From: Welwitschia mirabilis
Lineage: Eukaryota; Gnetophyta; Gnetopsida; Welwitschiales
Reading direction: 5' to 3'
Assembly: GCA_051453625.1 (NCBI GenBank)
Contig: JBOZIK010000001.1
Span: forward strand, 263,208,136-263,272,135
DNA: 64,000 nucleotides
Positions 46,663-60,202 of this stretch are shown here, piece after piece; the first letter of the stretch is position 1, and each line of letters begins with the position of its first letter. Position numbers and translations under genes: made by a program. The notes beneath the pieces are model-generated. The model was not told the DNA's origin. It made no database searches and saw only the letters and a list, made by a program, of their open reading frames with translations.

Positions 46663-47805
46663 TAATTATATGAAATATTTCCATTAGGTAATTAATATTT
46701 TTCTTTCTTGTATGTTAGTTTAGTTTTTAGTTTTCTTACATCTCCAACGGTTGGTACTAGTTTCTTCTAGTTTTATTCAAAATTATATTTCTTTTATTTT
46801 CAACATTTTTTTATACTTCTATATTTTTCAATGATGGGTACTATTTCATTTTTAGTAATATTTAAACTAGTTCATTTTCTTAAGTTATATTAAGTTTTCA
46901 CTCTATGTAAATATATTTCTATATCAAATATTAATGGTTGTAAATCTAACAAGTTTTTTATAAGTGTACAACCTATAAAAAGATCGAAAATCAATAACAG
47001 TGAAAATAAAAAAAACTCTTCCTTTATTTATTTTCTTTCTCTACATTTCTTTATTTAGTAGCTAGTTTTAATTTTTCTTATGCATTTTTATTTCTATTAT
47101 TAAAGTTTTCAAAAAGTAAAAAACATTTAGTGTTTTTTCCCATTTTATTTTCCATATTCTTCATCCTTTAAATTTTTTCTATTTATTTTTTCACCTTATA
47201 ACTCAAAATATTTTATGTAATACTATGAATTAATATTCTGTTTTTCTAAAATTTAATTCCTTAAATGACTAGTGCTACCATCATCCCTCACTAATAATAC
47301 TTACTTTATTAAAAGATCTTCTTTGTAACTCTGCAAAGTCTCTATTAACCCTTTAAACGATTTCTACTCTTAGGATCCCTATAAAACCTATTTATTTTTG
47401 CATTTATTGGATGCATAAAAATGTAGGATGATTAATTAGAGTTACATCTAATGAAATCATGGACCTTAGTACCTACAATACTAATGAGTAAAGACCTCCT
47501 TATATAAATTAATCCCATAAAGAATCACATGTAAAATAACAACTATAACAACCCTATATAAATATTTCATCTATCCTTTAGAACCTTTATTACAATAATA
47601 AGATAACTTTTTTGAATGAAGCATTATTAGAAAATATTAAAACCCATTTTATAAACTAATAATTAGTCTAAAACCCTACTTAATATATATCTCTCTCTTA
47701 GTTAGTTGGATTACCTTAGCAACCCTTCAATAGCTAAACTCTTATAGATTACCTATAACCTCACTACTTAGAAATACCATTATAAATAATCCAACCTATA
47801 ATAGT
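46663..47805. other. Leader of B2
   Basis: Counterpart of 40216-41339, about the same length, with matching phrases such as GGTACTATTTCATTTTTAGT and AAACTAGTTCATTT. No readable gene. Confidence 0.5.
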
Positions 47806-48560
47806 ACATATATTAGATTTTAAGCTTTTTGTTATTAAAATACTTTTACATTTTTATGTCTTAAATCAGAAGACCTATATTTCTACTTAAATTAATTCAA
47901 ATGTGTGTTATTAATCATACCTCACATTTTTAATATCATGGATTCTATTAAATTAGCACTCTTTATATTTTTCCAAAAATAAAAAGTAATGTTATAGCCT
48001 AATATTTTTTCATTAGATGATCTAAATAAATGATTTATTTCAAATTTTATCCCAAGCCACAAAACTAATGCCTTAAGATAAGTAATTAAGAATTACGAAT
48101 AAGAAGATCATGCAACTTTCTTACAAAAATTAAAAAGGTTTAAGGATTTGTTATAAAATTGTTTTTAGAAGTATTATTATTAAATAATAGGTAATTAATC
48201 AAAATAATGAGTAGGGATAGTTTCATAAATTTTGCATTAGAGAAAGTTTGGAATTATATAAATCTATGGCTAAAATATCTAAAATTTGGAAATGACCTAT
48301 TAATCCATCTACATTTTAATATTTGATTGGATTAACTAATATTTTTAGATAACTTAATAACTTTAATGTTAGTAACCAAATAGACAAGATTTCTAAAATA
48401 GTAGAATCCCTTACCTTTTTACGTAAATCCATAATCTCCAAACATGAGTGTTTGATTTGTAATATATATATTCATGAAAAAGATAAGTGTCCTTTCATAC
48501 CCTTTTTTTAAAACATAGGTAATGAATAATCTGGTACAATAGGATATAATTAATAGAATT
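47806..48560 (+). pseudogene. gag: Decayed gag of B2
   Basis: Same place as gag of B1 (offset about 6.47 kb) but more eroded. Readable pieces include DLYFYLN, a stop, FKCVLLIIPH and IMDSIKLALFIFF, which parallel HLHLKEFKYRLLVTP and IMDALRLILFPFF of B1. Identification relies on alignment with B1. Confidence 0.65.
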
Positions 48561-48999
48561 ACAAAATTGATCCTTATTTGAAAAAATATAATCTCAAGTG
48601 TAGAAGTCATTCTAAAATTTCATGAAAATAGGACAACATGCATAATCAAGCTTATATCTGGAAAATAATAAATTCTTTTCTATTCTTTCCATTCTTATCT
48701 TTTAAATGAATACCATTCATTCTCATCATTCCTTATTAAACCACTACTCCTCTTCATTAGACCTATTAGAGAACAATTTTAAGAAGTTCATATAATTATA
48801 AGTGTTAAAAAACTAGAAATTTGAATTAAAATTTTAATAAGTATAATTAAAAACCACTCACATTCTTTCTTCTTTAAACCATTAAATTCGTAGTAAACTT
48901 TCAATGAGCCTTAAACTAAATCTAAAATGAGTTAAAATTTTATAAGGAATATAACCTATTCACATTGAAGAAACCAAGGATATCCATCTTAAGAATGAA

Positions 49000-49915
49000 A
49001 AAGAAATAAATTAAGAACTAATGAAAAACCAAACTAATGAAGAACCAATACCCATGTAAACCAATGAGAAAATGAAATAGTAGAGGAATTAAAAATTCCT
49101 ATATCCATTAAGCTATAAACTCTACCATTTCCATAACAATTAATAAAGGTCAATATTATAAAAAATGCTAAACTCTTAGATATTTTAAAAGAAACTAAAA
49201 TTAACATTCCTGTTTTACAAGATATCAAGTAAGATCCCTATTATGAAAAATTTCTCAAGGATATGTGCACAATTAAGAGGAGGATGTATGTTAAGGAAAA
49301 AAACATTTCTAACTTAAATACTTACATAGTCATACAAATTTAAATTCCACCAAAATACAAAGACCTTAACTACCTAATAATATCTATTACAATTCCAAAT
49401 AAAAACCTTAGGTAGTCCCCATTATATCTTAGAGAAAATGTTAATCACTTAACCCATTGTAAGGAACTTATCTTAAATTATCTCAAATGAATAAAGATCC
49501 AATTGTAATTGGTTGATAATCCATTGAAGTTTTACTAAAAATAGTAAAATACATAATTATTTAAATAAATAATTTTTATTTCTTAGTAGAATTTATTATG
49601 TTATAAATGAAATCAACAAACACAATTTAGTCCATATTATTTGAGATAGGCCTTTTCTTAGAACATCTAATGCTCTTATTAAGTTCAAGAATGATTTAAA
49701 TAAGATTTTATTTGATAATATAATAGTACACTTAATTATTTTTAATACTATTAAATTATTAGGAAATTCTAATGAGATTTATTTTGTTAACAAAATTCAT
49801 AATCCTAACTTTTCTCCTAGTGATAAAAGCATCTTTTTCTCTAATAACCCCTCTGATGCTTTAGAGTTATCCTTTAATGAATTATTACAAAGGTATAAAA
49901 ATGTTATAAGTTGAA
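49000..49915 (+). pseudogene. pol: Decayed Gag-Pol linker and protease of B2
   Basis: The N-terminal half parallels B1 (ISITIPNKNL, then LYLRE where DLGAS belongs, so the catalytic Asp is lost). The C-terminal half, missing in B1, is well kept at 49640-49912: AFLRTSNALIKFKNDLNKIL, FDNIIVHLIIFNTIKLLGNS and FFSNNPSDALELSFNELLQR. It matches GRPFLATSNALI--RNG-MKL and FGNM-LELNIF followed by the acidic linker of Athila-type Pol. No RT follows. Confidence 0.8.
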
Positions 49916-52900
49916 GTTCCTTTAAACTTAAATGCTTAAACTTTATTATTTACAACTCATTTTATATTTGTAAATTATTACACTTACATGTAAAGTCATC
50001 GCATAAAAATATTATCCTTTCTATGCCTTTCTTGAATAACAATTTCCCTTAACATAAGCAATATGATCATAACATTTTAAACTCTTTTTCTTTGCATACC
50101 ATTGAAATATTCTTATCATAGCATCCTTAATTGGTTAAGATAATTCATAACAAATAAAATGATGCTTACAGATTTTTTTCTTCACAAAAGGACCCTAAAC
50201 ACTACAATTACTTCAAGTCCTTTAATACATCCATTTATTTTCAAACCATTTCATTAAGCATACCAACCATTCATTCCATCCATATATCAATCAGCATATG
50301 ATTTAATGATCCTATTTGATGGTCATTAATAAATAATTATCATTAGAATTTTTGGTAGAACTTAAATGGACTTACATTAGCTAAGAAAATTTTATACTTA
50401 TTTTGAGCTATGTTGTTAAGGTTCATTAAGTTAAAGTATCTAGTTTTAAAAAAAATGGACAAAAAACTGAAACATACTTTTATATTATGCTCTTTTGTTT
50501 TAATGTATTTTTAAGGAGATAAGAAATTTCTTAATTATGCTAATAAGCTAATGACCCTCATATGTATATTAAAAAATTGATGAATATGAGAAGGAAAACC
50601 AAAATAAAATATAATCTATCTTTTCTAAGAGCACATATTATCTTTGATAAATTTATTGGATTTATTTAACTACATTAGGGCTATGGATACTTACTATCAA
50701 TCTAGCTCTAACAATCTACTTATGGCATAATCAATTACATTAAGGCTATAGACTCTCACTGACAATGTAATACTAATTTCTTTAAGAATAATGTGCTGAA
50801 CTATATTGAAAGAAAATTCCATAACACTATACTCTTAGTAGGAATCAAGATTCTTGAAATGTATGTACACATAATTATAGAAATTTAAAATTTAAAAAAC
50901 AAAAAAAAGATTGTAAGTTAAATATTTTTTTGTAAATGCTTTGTTTAAAATTTGTATTTAAAATTGGTTATTAATTATTGAATTTTTATAATTTTTCTTA
51001 ATTAATAACTTACTTTTATTTCAACTAGACACATAAAATAAAAAAAATAAAAATTACAAACATTTCAATAAGAGGACAATCAATATAGAAATTTTATCTT
51101 TTGTATTCATAAGGTTTGTAATTTAGTTTAACTTCCAATGTATTCCATTTTTTTATACCCATTTGCATTACCATTTTCTCCATCTCATTCTATCAGAAAA
51201 ACACATCTTAAAAAACACTTCTGATAGTTGTGAAATGACTACTTAAATTGTGTTTTAATTCATAACCTTTTTGTCTTAGATATTGATAAGTCTAAATAAT
51301 CCTATGTTATTATTCTTGTTCATCTCTATAAAAATCCAAGTCTTCAATCAAGAACATACTGTATATAATTGTGTAATCCTCTTTTTACCCTACTTTTATC
51401 CTTTTGGCTAAAGCTCATAGCACTTGTTAAAGAAATACTAGTGTTCTTGGCTACAATCATTATTGCCAAGGCTGAACTCCCTTGTTACACATATAGTTTC
51501 TTTTCTTGGATTTTATTTTGCATTTCTCAGTTACTAAAATTTATTTTAAATGGATCTAAATTATTTTTAGTCAATTTTCCTTGATTCATCCCATATTTTT
51601 CTCCATTTTCTTAATCCTTAAAGCTAATAGTAAATTCCTCCATCATTTTCTTTCTTACTCTCTGCATTTCTCTTGCTTATTTTCTATTTTATTGGTATTT
51701 TTTAGGAAATATGAATGGTAGATAAGAGGCCTTTGTTAATGAAGGAATTTTTAGTTCATTTTTAGACATGTATGCTCCATTCCACTTGGGAAGGATACAA
51801 ACTAAAAGTTAAAAGTACTTATTAATAAAGAACAATGGATTCTACTATGCCCTATAGATTCTAAAATTCAATAGAAATGCTTTATTTGATGATAAAAACC
51901 CCTAGGTAATCCATTATCGTATACCCAACACTTTTTTATTCTTAATTTTCTTAGATAATTTTTAAATCATTTTATAAGTGAAATATTTTGAGTATTCATG
52001 CTTTAGATGTAAACTATACACCCAACATAGAAGAAGCCTTACCCTATAAATCTTAGATAAAAACCAATTAGCTTAATGTTCTATTCACATCTTATGTCAT
52101 AGATGCTTACAAAAGCCATCTATATTTTATTATAATTACCTAAGAAAACTAATGTTTTAATATACTAAACTTTTATTTAGGATCATCATGAAATATGCAG
52201 GATATAAAAGTAACATTTCCTTATCCTACCTTATTTCTAATATTATCTCCAATAACCTATATCAAACCTCAGATTATGAAATTAAAGTAGATCCTATATT
52301 TAAATATTATTCCCCATGAAATAGACCTAATCTATTAGTACAAGAATATAGATTGAATCTAGGGTAGTATAATGAATAGCTAGATAAATAGTAATAGCTA
52401 TAACAAGAAGAATAGATTTAGGATAACTCATCTTCTCTTTGCACTATTCCTTCCTACATCACTGCATATATATTCCCAAGCATTTATTATAATAGTAAGG
52501 AGCCTCTTAGAAAAACTTTTGATCCTACTCCTTCTTCTTCTTCATACATCCTCCACACTCTCCCTCTTCCTCTTTTAATAAAACCATTTTTAAGTAAGTT
52601 CCAAAGGAATATAAGACATGGATTAAAAAATTATGGAAAAAAATGAAGATAATTACCAAGTGAAAAAAAGTCTATTTCACATAAATAGAATAAAATTAAT
52701 CAAAAAAATGAAAATAATAGTTTCTTATATATAGTAAGTTACTTAGAGTTTAACTTTTCTTGTATGCATGGTAGTTTAAATTTTCTATTACATTGTCTTG
52801 TCTTTTTTTGTAGTTATAATAAAAAGACATGCAATGAATTAACTTTCTTTTTAGGCATAGCAATGTTATCAAAAATTATAGTGATTTTTTTTATCTTTTT

Positions 52901-52936
52901 AAAATTTGAATATAAAGATTAATTTTGATTAGGATT
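49916..52936. other. 3' non-coding interior of B2
   Basis: 49916-50640 has no counterpart in B1 and no readable RT. 50640-52936 aligns with 43080-45283. The open frame at 51369-51584 lies in this non-coding part, has no counterpart frame in B1 and is treated as chance. Confidence 0.6.
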
Positions 52937-53152
52937 TGTGACATCCACATTTTTCAGTAATTGCTTAGATGTTTATGCCTTATTCCTTGAAGATTGGTTA
53001 AAGAATTTCAATATTTATATCATTCTTACATACTTAAATGTTTTTATTTAGATGTTTTCCATGTTAAATTACTATTTTTCATGGTTTCTTCTAAGGATAT
53101 AGCAAAATAGTGGTTAGAGGATGAGATGACATCAAAAAATTGGTAATCAAAC
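52937..53152 (+). repeat. B LTR 3, 5' fragment
   Basis: Begins TGTGACATCCACATTTTTCA and runs to the C1 target CAAAC at 53148-53152. Matches the first ~190 bp of LTR 2, with about 28 extra bases just before the target site. Confidence 0.7.
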
Positions 53153-56100
53153 TGTGACACCCTCTTTTATCTTATCCTAGTTAAGTAATATTTTTTAGAC
53201 TTTCTTTCTTCTTTAATACTTTTACCTGATAAACACAACAAAACCTAGGACCAAATTCTAATTACTCCTTAATAATAATTTCCATATTATAAGAAAGACA
53301 AATCATATTAATATCATATATTTACTAATTTCTAGGTTATTTTGCCTTACAAAAAATAGCGATGTAATAAGTTTAGGTCCTTTATTTCTTTCTTGTTTTT
53401 CATTACATAAAATATATCTTGTAAATAGTTAAGGAGATGTAAACTTATTGTCAACATACATTAATAAATTTTAAGGATAATACCTAACCAATATAATAAG
53501 AGGTTACAACTCCAATTAATGGCATTCCAAAATTCAATATCTAACCATTCTTCAAACATGAGTTATTTCTACTTTAAGTTCTAAACTATACAAACATGGA
53601 TATTCTCAACTTCATAGGCTTTCACTTCACCTCAATATACCATCAATACAAGTGAAAGGTGGTATGTGAGAGGAATGCATGGTTATAAATAACCCCCACT
53701 TTCTTGAATCATCTTTAGATGGTGAAACATGATCCATTAATGCCAAGGGCTCAAGATATTAAGTTGGAGTAAGTTTATACATGGGCAGGATAGAAGATTG
53801 ATGATTAAATCCACTTTCTAAAAGGTAATATAACAAAAATTTCATGCAACACACCTTGTTGATGAAATCCAAGTGTGGAAATGAACATTATTAGAATCAT
53901 CTTAATTTAGTCCTTTTTGATTAATACACTACGCAAATGCATGTAAAAAAAATTTAACTAATGTGGATATTTAATGAATTATTTACCTAGTTATAATAAT
54001 TCTAATCATTATTTGGTTCATTTTATAAAAGCAACCATAAAATTAAGGTGGGAATACAAGAACAATTCTTTTTTTAAGATTGTCATGATCAAAATCTAGA
54101 TAAAGTAAATAATCTTTTTTTCTATTTAAACAAAGAAAATATTTTTTACTTTTAACAAAGTATAAAATAATGTACTTAAACAAACTAAAACATACCTAGA
54201 GCTATGTTAATCCTAAAAACACTCTTCCATGCTCATATGACAATCTCCATGGATTTGTGCAAATAAAGTAAACAAAAGTAAGTATAGCTCAAGCATAATT
54301 GTTAAGATACACGTATTTATCCAATATTTCATATTTCTATATTATAAGTCAATAAAAATAAGTAATAAGCTAGAGACTACTTATTTCACTTAATGACTAA
54401 GGTGATAAGCATGTACATTCAAAGTAATCTAAGAAGAAAAGAGTAAAAGAGGCATTTCTACAATTAAATACTAGTTATAGATATTTTAAATTAACTCTAC
54501 TAATATAAACATATTTCATATACTTAATTGCCCTATATAATTTTGTGTAATAATTTTTATATAATTTTAAACATTAATTATAACATTTTTAATCTCTAGA
54601 AAGACATCATACTTAAAAATTAACACTTAATTAATCATCAAGAAAAAATTAAATTACAATAGCTTTTTAGAAACTAGACACTCAATATGTTCCTCAAAAT
54701 CTAACTTCAACTATTTTGGAATTTTAAAATTATTATTTCTAACTTTATCATTTAATACTAAAACTTGTCAAAATTTCTGAAATTATAGTCCTACCACCCT
54801 ATACTAAATGATCATAACGTTTAATACAATTTAAGCTTTTAAATGATTCAAGATGTTTTTAAAAGTGTATTCAATTTCCTCATACTAAGCTTATAAGTAT
54901 TGTAAATAGATATCTACCTAAATGTAAATTACTTAGTTACTATTATTTGCATTTATTTTCTAATGTATTTTAACAAATAAATAGTTTTGAAGTAATTACT
55001 CATCAGAAAAATTACTTTTTTTATATTTTTCCATTTATAACACAATCATATACTTATAAGAAAAAAAATCACTCATTTATACCTATTTATTAATAAGATA
55101 TGATGTTTTTATCCTATGCCTCTACTCTGAAAATTTAATTTTCACCATAACAAAAATATGGTAAAGTTTCCATAACTGCTTAAGTAATAACTCAGATCAA
55201 CAAAATAATGGATATACTAACTAATTAGTTATATAAAGATAAATTAATTATAAAAAGAAAAGAATCCTTTTAGCAAGAAAAATCAAATCAGTTCAATAAA
55301 ACATTTACTATGAGCCTTAAGTTTTTCCATGGAAGAGCACTAGCCTAAAGAGAATTTTGAGGATCAGACCTTGCCCTTAATAAGATGGTCCTAATGAATA
55401 ATAGATAAAAATAAATATAATAATAAAATAAACATGGGTATTCAAATCTCTCTCTTTTTTATTTTTTCTTTTTTAAAATAATGCACACCCTAGTCACTTG
55501 GTCATAATCGTCCATTAGTAGTCTACCATTACTAAGTACAAGAGACCTCCTCATATCTTACTATAACATCTTAGTGTATGAAAGTGGGAGAGGATAATAT
55601 TTTATAACAAAATTGCACAAAATCTATNNNNNNNNNNNNNNNNNNNNNNNNNNNNNNNNNNNNNNNNNNNNNNNNNNNNNNNNNNNNNNNNNNNNNNNNN
55701 NNNNNNNNNNNNNNNNNNNNNNNNNNNNNNNNNNNNNNNNNNNNNNNNNNNNNNNNNNNNNNNNNNNNNNNNNNNNNNNNNNNNNNNNNNNNNNNNNNNN
55801 NNNNNNNNNNNNNNNNNNNNNNNNNNNNNNNNNNNNNNNNNNNNNNNNNNNNNNNNNNNNNNNNNNNNNNNNNNNNNNNNNNNNNNNNNNNNNNNNNNNN
55901 NNNNNNNNNNNNNNNNNNNNNNNNNNNNNNNNNNNNNNNNNNNNNNNNNNNNNNNNNNNNNATCTGTGTGTGTGTGTGTGTGTGATGAAACGCACTTATA
56001 AGACAGAAAATAGAATTATATTTTTTTCTTATAAGATAGAAAAGGATCTCTATATATAGACAAATAACGGCATATAGTTTAAGATCATAAGATTACAGGA

Positions 56101-56919
56101 TTTAGTATTGATAAGTGGGATGAGTAATAAGTAACATTGGAATACACAAAGAGGTCATTTTTATGATTCATGCACCTCCCTAGGGTGAGTAATATTCTTT
56201 CTTAGATTAGCAAGTTTAATTACATGCATCATTTCCTCATGATAGATCTTTTTAATCCTTCATAGATTAATAAGTATGTTTGATTCATCTAAAGACATGC
56301 ATCAAAAGAATAAATGCACAAATTGCAAAATTAGCATGTGGCACAATGAGATAAGCTATTTAATTCCATTGAATAAAGAAATGAGTATGTTATGAACAAA
56401 GTGTCCTTACAGATCTCAAGAACATAAAAGAAATTATAGATTAAACCTACTCATTTATCATTGTTGGTTCTAGGTAAGAGTGCATGTACTTGTTCAAATG
56501 CTCATTTATTTCAAAATACATAAAATACATCAATCACATAACATAAGGAAGAAAATATATATTCATAATATAGTAGACATATTACATTTCCAAGAATATA
56601 AATGAGTAATTAAGATGTAAATTATATTATTATGTTCTCTTAAAACTTTTAATTTATTAGTTTTATCATGTGATTTTAATTTCTCACATAATGGAACTAT
56701 GTAGTTTTAAATGTTTTAATAGATCTTCTAATAAAACATTTTAACATAATTTTAATCACTTTCATGGTAAATTATAAAGATTACAAATTAAGGTTAATTT
56801 TAAAACTACATTTCATTTGATAAAGAACTTGAATAGGGATAATTAATCATTAACTAAAAGCTTAATATACTTAATGTTCAAGTAAATAAGGTTTACAAAA
56901 TATGGGATATGATACAAAC
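53148..56919 (+). mobile_element. C1: LTR-like insertion with 5 bp target-site duplication
   Basis: The insert proper is 53153-56914, starting TGTGACACCCTC and ending ATGGGATATGATA, flanked on both sides by CAAAC. Sequence before and after joins to match 45440-45560 of B LTR 2, where CAAAC occurs once. No gene, PBS or internal direct-repeat pair is visible, so it is best read as a solo LTR of about 3.8 kb. Features inside: TATA-like TTATAAATAACCC near 53683, a 334-N gap (55628-55961) and a (TG)n run. Its inverted relative is C2. Confidence 0.75.
55962..55984. repeat. (TG)n microsatellite at gap edge
   Basis: About ten TG dinucleotides directly after the 334-N gap, a likely cause of the assembly break. 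Confidence 0.9.
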
Positions 56920-57757
56920 TAAGTATATCAAGATAATTTACCATAGGAGAAGACATTAAATTAACTATTTTATTATTAAAAACATGTCTTTTATCATTTT
57001 TAATATTATTATAAACCTACATGTTCCTCATTATGAATTTAAATTTTAAGTTGCATTCTAAAGTACATGCTAAAAAGTTAGAGCATTATAGCTAAAAACA
57101 TCAATTTCATCATCCAAATCACTAGCAAGAACAATCTCTAAGATACTTCATTAATTTTCCATTCTAAATTCATCTTTATAAAGTGATTGAATTTCATTTA
57201 TGAAGTTATATAGTTATGGAATAAAACTTTAGACAAATGTGTGGTTATAAAAGTGTCAAATTCTTAACTGTAGAACCCTAAATGAAAAACCTTAATTAAG
57301 AAATCCTAGCCTTATTTTTACGAAGTAAAGGGTTAAACCCCTTTAATTATAATAATATTTTAGTGGTAAAAGCATTGTATCCATTAGAGCATCATATTAT
57401 CACTATGTTCTTTTAAGCTTTTATTTTGAGAGCATGCTAGCTTTAAGGCTAGTTTCATGATTTTAAAGTAGTTTTAGTTTTATTTCTTTAATGTACTATG
57501 ATTCTTTATTTTTAATGAAATAAAAGTATATCTTCATTCCTAATTTTTGAGTTATAACTAATATTTTACTTTTAATAATTAAATGGAGCTATCTATTTGT
57601 CAAGTATCTCCATATTTTTAGGGAGTTTTTCCCCATTCACATCTTTGTTTATAGTTCCTCTAACTTAATTATCTTTGGGTATCCTTTTTCTAATTTAGTG
57701 ATTTCATTAGACTATGAGGAAAAAGCTGACTAACTAATTTACCACTATGTCAAAGCC
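56915..57757 (+). repeat. B LTR 3, 3' fragment
   Basis: Continues LTR 3 after C1 and aligns with 45471-46300 (shared: TTAACTATTTTAT, GTGCATGCCAAAAG or GTACATGCTAAAAAG, AAAGTGTCAAATT, AACCCTAAAT). Similarity ends near 57757 before the expected LTR end. Confidence 0.75.
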
Positions 57758-58469
57758 CATCCCTCATAAGGTTTAGTTTTCATCATACATTACAAGGTCA
57801 AAGTATCTTATGAAATTTTCATAGAAATAATATCATTTCATAAATATTATAGATAGAAAATAAAATTATAACATTACTTATTTATTTTTTAAACATTTCT
57901 AAAAATACTTAACTATGAATATAGATGATTAAAATATTTCTTACTTTTAAACTATTATTTTCTTGAAACATAAACATTAAATTCTTTTTAAGGGATTAAG
58001 TAATAAAACAATCTCTCTTTCTTAAGGTTTGACTTAAATTTTAAGGTTTTTCACTAGCTCTAGGATTACTTACTATATCTTGATGTATTTAATTAAGGAT
58101 CTACACTCTAATTATTAAATGAAGTATTATATCATCTCATACATTAACTAAATTACTAATAACTTGCTAATGTCTAAATGAAACATTCATAGTATTATAA
58201 CATTTAAATAACTAATATTTATCCTTTTGAACTTCATGCGTATAGGTTAGTTATGCATTAAAAAATATAAACATTTAATTAAGAAGTAGGAGAAATTATA
58301 AAAAACATGCTATAACCTAATACGTTTTGGACTAACCTTAACTAGGACTTCCTTTCCATTAAACTATTATTAGAGATTTTCTTAGATATGAATTTTGAGC
58401 TTTTTAAACTATTAATAACTAATTAATATATTATTTTTAAGTCTTATAATATTAAATTTTATTGATAAA

Positions 58470-58985
58470 ATTCACCTCTACAAAATGAACTTTTGCATCT
58501 TTTTTTTTAAGCTTTTGTAAGTTTAGGTACATCTAAAAGAAGCACAAAGGAGCTCATCAATCTTAGCACTTAAAAGAAGCAAACTTTAAAATTTTTTCTA
58601 TCATTAAAATTTAGAAAAATTATAATATTACTTATATGAGTTAATTTATTTTAAGGAATCTCTAACTACTAAACCCATTTTTACATCTTTAATTTAGCTT
58701 TTATAAGTTGAGGCATATTTAAAAGTAGCACAAAAGTCTCACCAGGTTTACCGTTTAAAAGGAGTAAAATTTCCAAATTTTTATGTAATTAAAATTTGAA
58801 AAATATTTTAATATCCCTTATATTAGTTATTTATTTTAATAAATTCAACTCTGTTAAGCTTAGTTTTTACATCTTTATTTTAGCCTTTACAAGTTTAGGT
58901 ACATCCAAAAGCAACATAAAAGAGTTCACCAGGTTTAGTCCTTAAAAGGAGTAAAATTCTCAAATCTTTATTTTATTATAGATAT
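58470..58985. repeat. Tandem repeat, ~186 bp unit, nearly three copies
   Basis: TTTTGCATCT/TTTTACATCT anchors lie at 58491, 58678 and 58864. Each unit continues AGCTTTTGTAAGTTTAGGTA, AAAAGAAGCACAAA and, further on, TTAAAAGGAGTAAA. Copies differ at perhaps one base in six. Confidence 0.85.
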
Positions 58986-59159
58986 ACATTTTTCCCTTAT
59001 AGATAGACATAACTTTTAAAAATATTTATTATAGACAAAGAAATTTAAAAAACATTTAAACATGCCTAACACAAATCATAAGTTTTATTACTAAAACTCT
59101 AAAATTTAGACTTTCACTAAAGCATCCTTTATTTATAAAGTTAACTAACTTTAAAACTT

Positions 59160-59830
59160 ATATACATAAGATATAAAAATAAGTTCAATATTAGTAGCAA
59201 TATTTTAACTTCTTTTAAAATAATTATAATAAAGAAAAACCGTTTTTAGAAATATAAGCAAATAAATAGACTAGAAATACACTAGAAATTGAATTTATTT
59301 ATAGAATAAAAATTCTAAATGAACATCCATGGCTAGAAGTCTATAAATAGAACTAAATCTATCATTTTTATATCTTTAACCTCTAAAAAATTTTAAAAAA
59401 AGGAAAAAAATTTAGAGAAACATGAAAAAAAATTTTATAGAAATATACTTGAAAAATAAACTGAACATATAGTTGAAAGTCATTATTTTGGCATAAAACT
59501 AAATTTACATGATTAGCCAATAATGAAAAGTTACAAAAATAGATCTAAATTGACTATTTTTATCATTATAGACTCTACAATAATCAAATAATAAAGAAAA
59601 AGATTTATAGAAATATAGAAAAATATTTTACAGAAATGCACCTAATTAAAAAGACTAAAATGTAGTACAAAATTATTACTTTCACATAGAATTAACCTTA
59701 GATGAATACCCAATAATTAAAGGTGAATAAAATGGATCTAAATCTACCACTTTTATTTCTATAGCCTTTGTAAAAATTTAAATATGAAGAAAAATGTTTT
59801 ACAAAAATATAAATCCTAACATAAAGTAAA
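59160..59830. repeat. Tandem repeat, ~191 bp unit, about 3.5 copies
   Basis: Anchors of the form CTAAATCTATCATTTTTAT lie at about 59353, 59544 and 59735, with a less clear unit before. Each continues with a run like AAAGATTTATAGAAATATAG. The unit sequence is unrelated by eye to the 186 bp block. Confidence 0.8.
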
Positions 59831-60178
59831 ACAACTAATGAAAAAAGGAATAATAACAAAAAAGTAAGGGTTTTTAAATTTAAAAATCCATTCTGTCAAA
59901 ACTATAGATAGGCTTCAAATGAAAGAATAACTTACAAACCAAAAATAAAACCAACAATAAAATTTTACAAATTTGAAAACCCTAATCCTACAACTTTTTT
60001 CTATTTCCATAATACTCTTGTAATGCATGTTAAATCCCATACCAGTACCTATATTAAAAATTCAATAACATTAATTTCAACACTTTTCTATACCTTTAAA
60101 ACTTAATTTTAAACATTTATACACTTTTAACAGTTTCACATAAATGACTTATGGGGTTAAGAAAGGGTTGAGTGAGAC

Positions 60179-60202
60179 AAAAGAAGAAGAAGAAGAAGAA
60201 AA
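60179..60202. repeat. (AAG)n microsatellite
   Basis: About seven AAG triplets in a purine-rich stretch (60160-60240). Confidence 0.85.

Larger units (their letters stand above)
45284..57757 (+). mobile_element. B2: second tandem B element, interrupted by C1
   Basis: LTR 2 (45284-46642), PBS (46645), gag, protease, non-coding DNA, LTR 3 (52937-53152 and 56915-57757). C1 occupies 53153-56914. LTR 3 stops aligning near 57757, about 250-350 bp short of its end. Confidence 0.75.

Noticed and set aside
51369-51584. 71-codon plus-strand frame with hydrophobic segments
   Set aside because: It lies in the non-coding interior of B2. The matching part of B1 (about 43740-43960) is not open in the same frame, so there is no sign of conservation.
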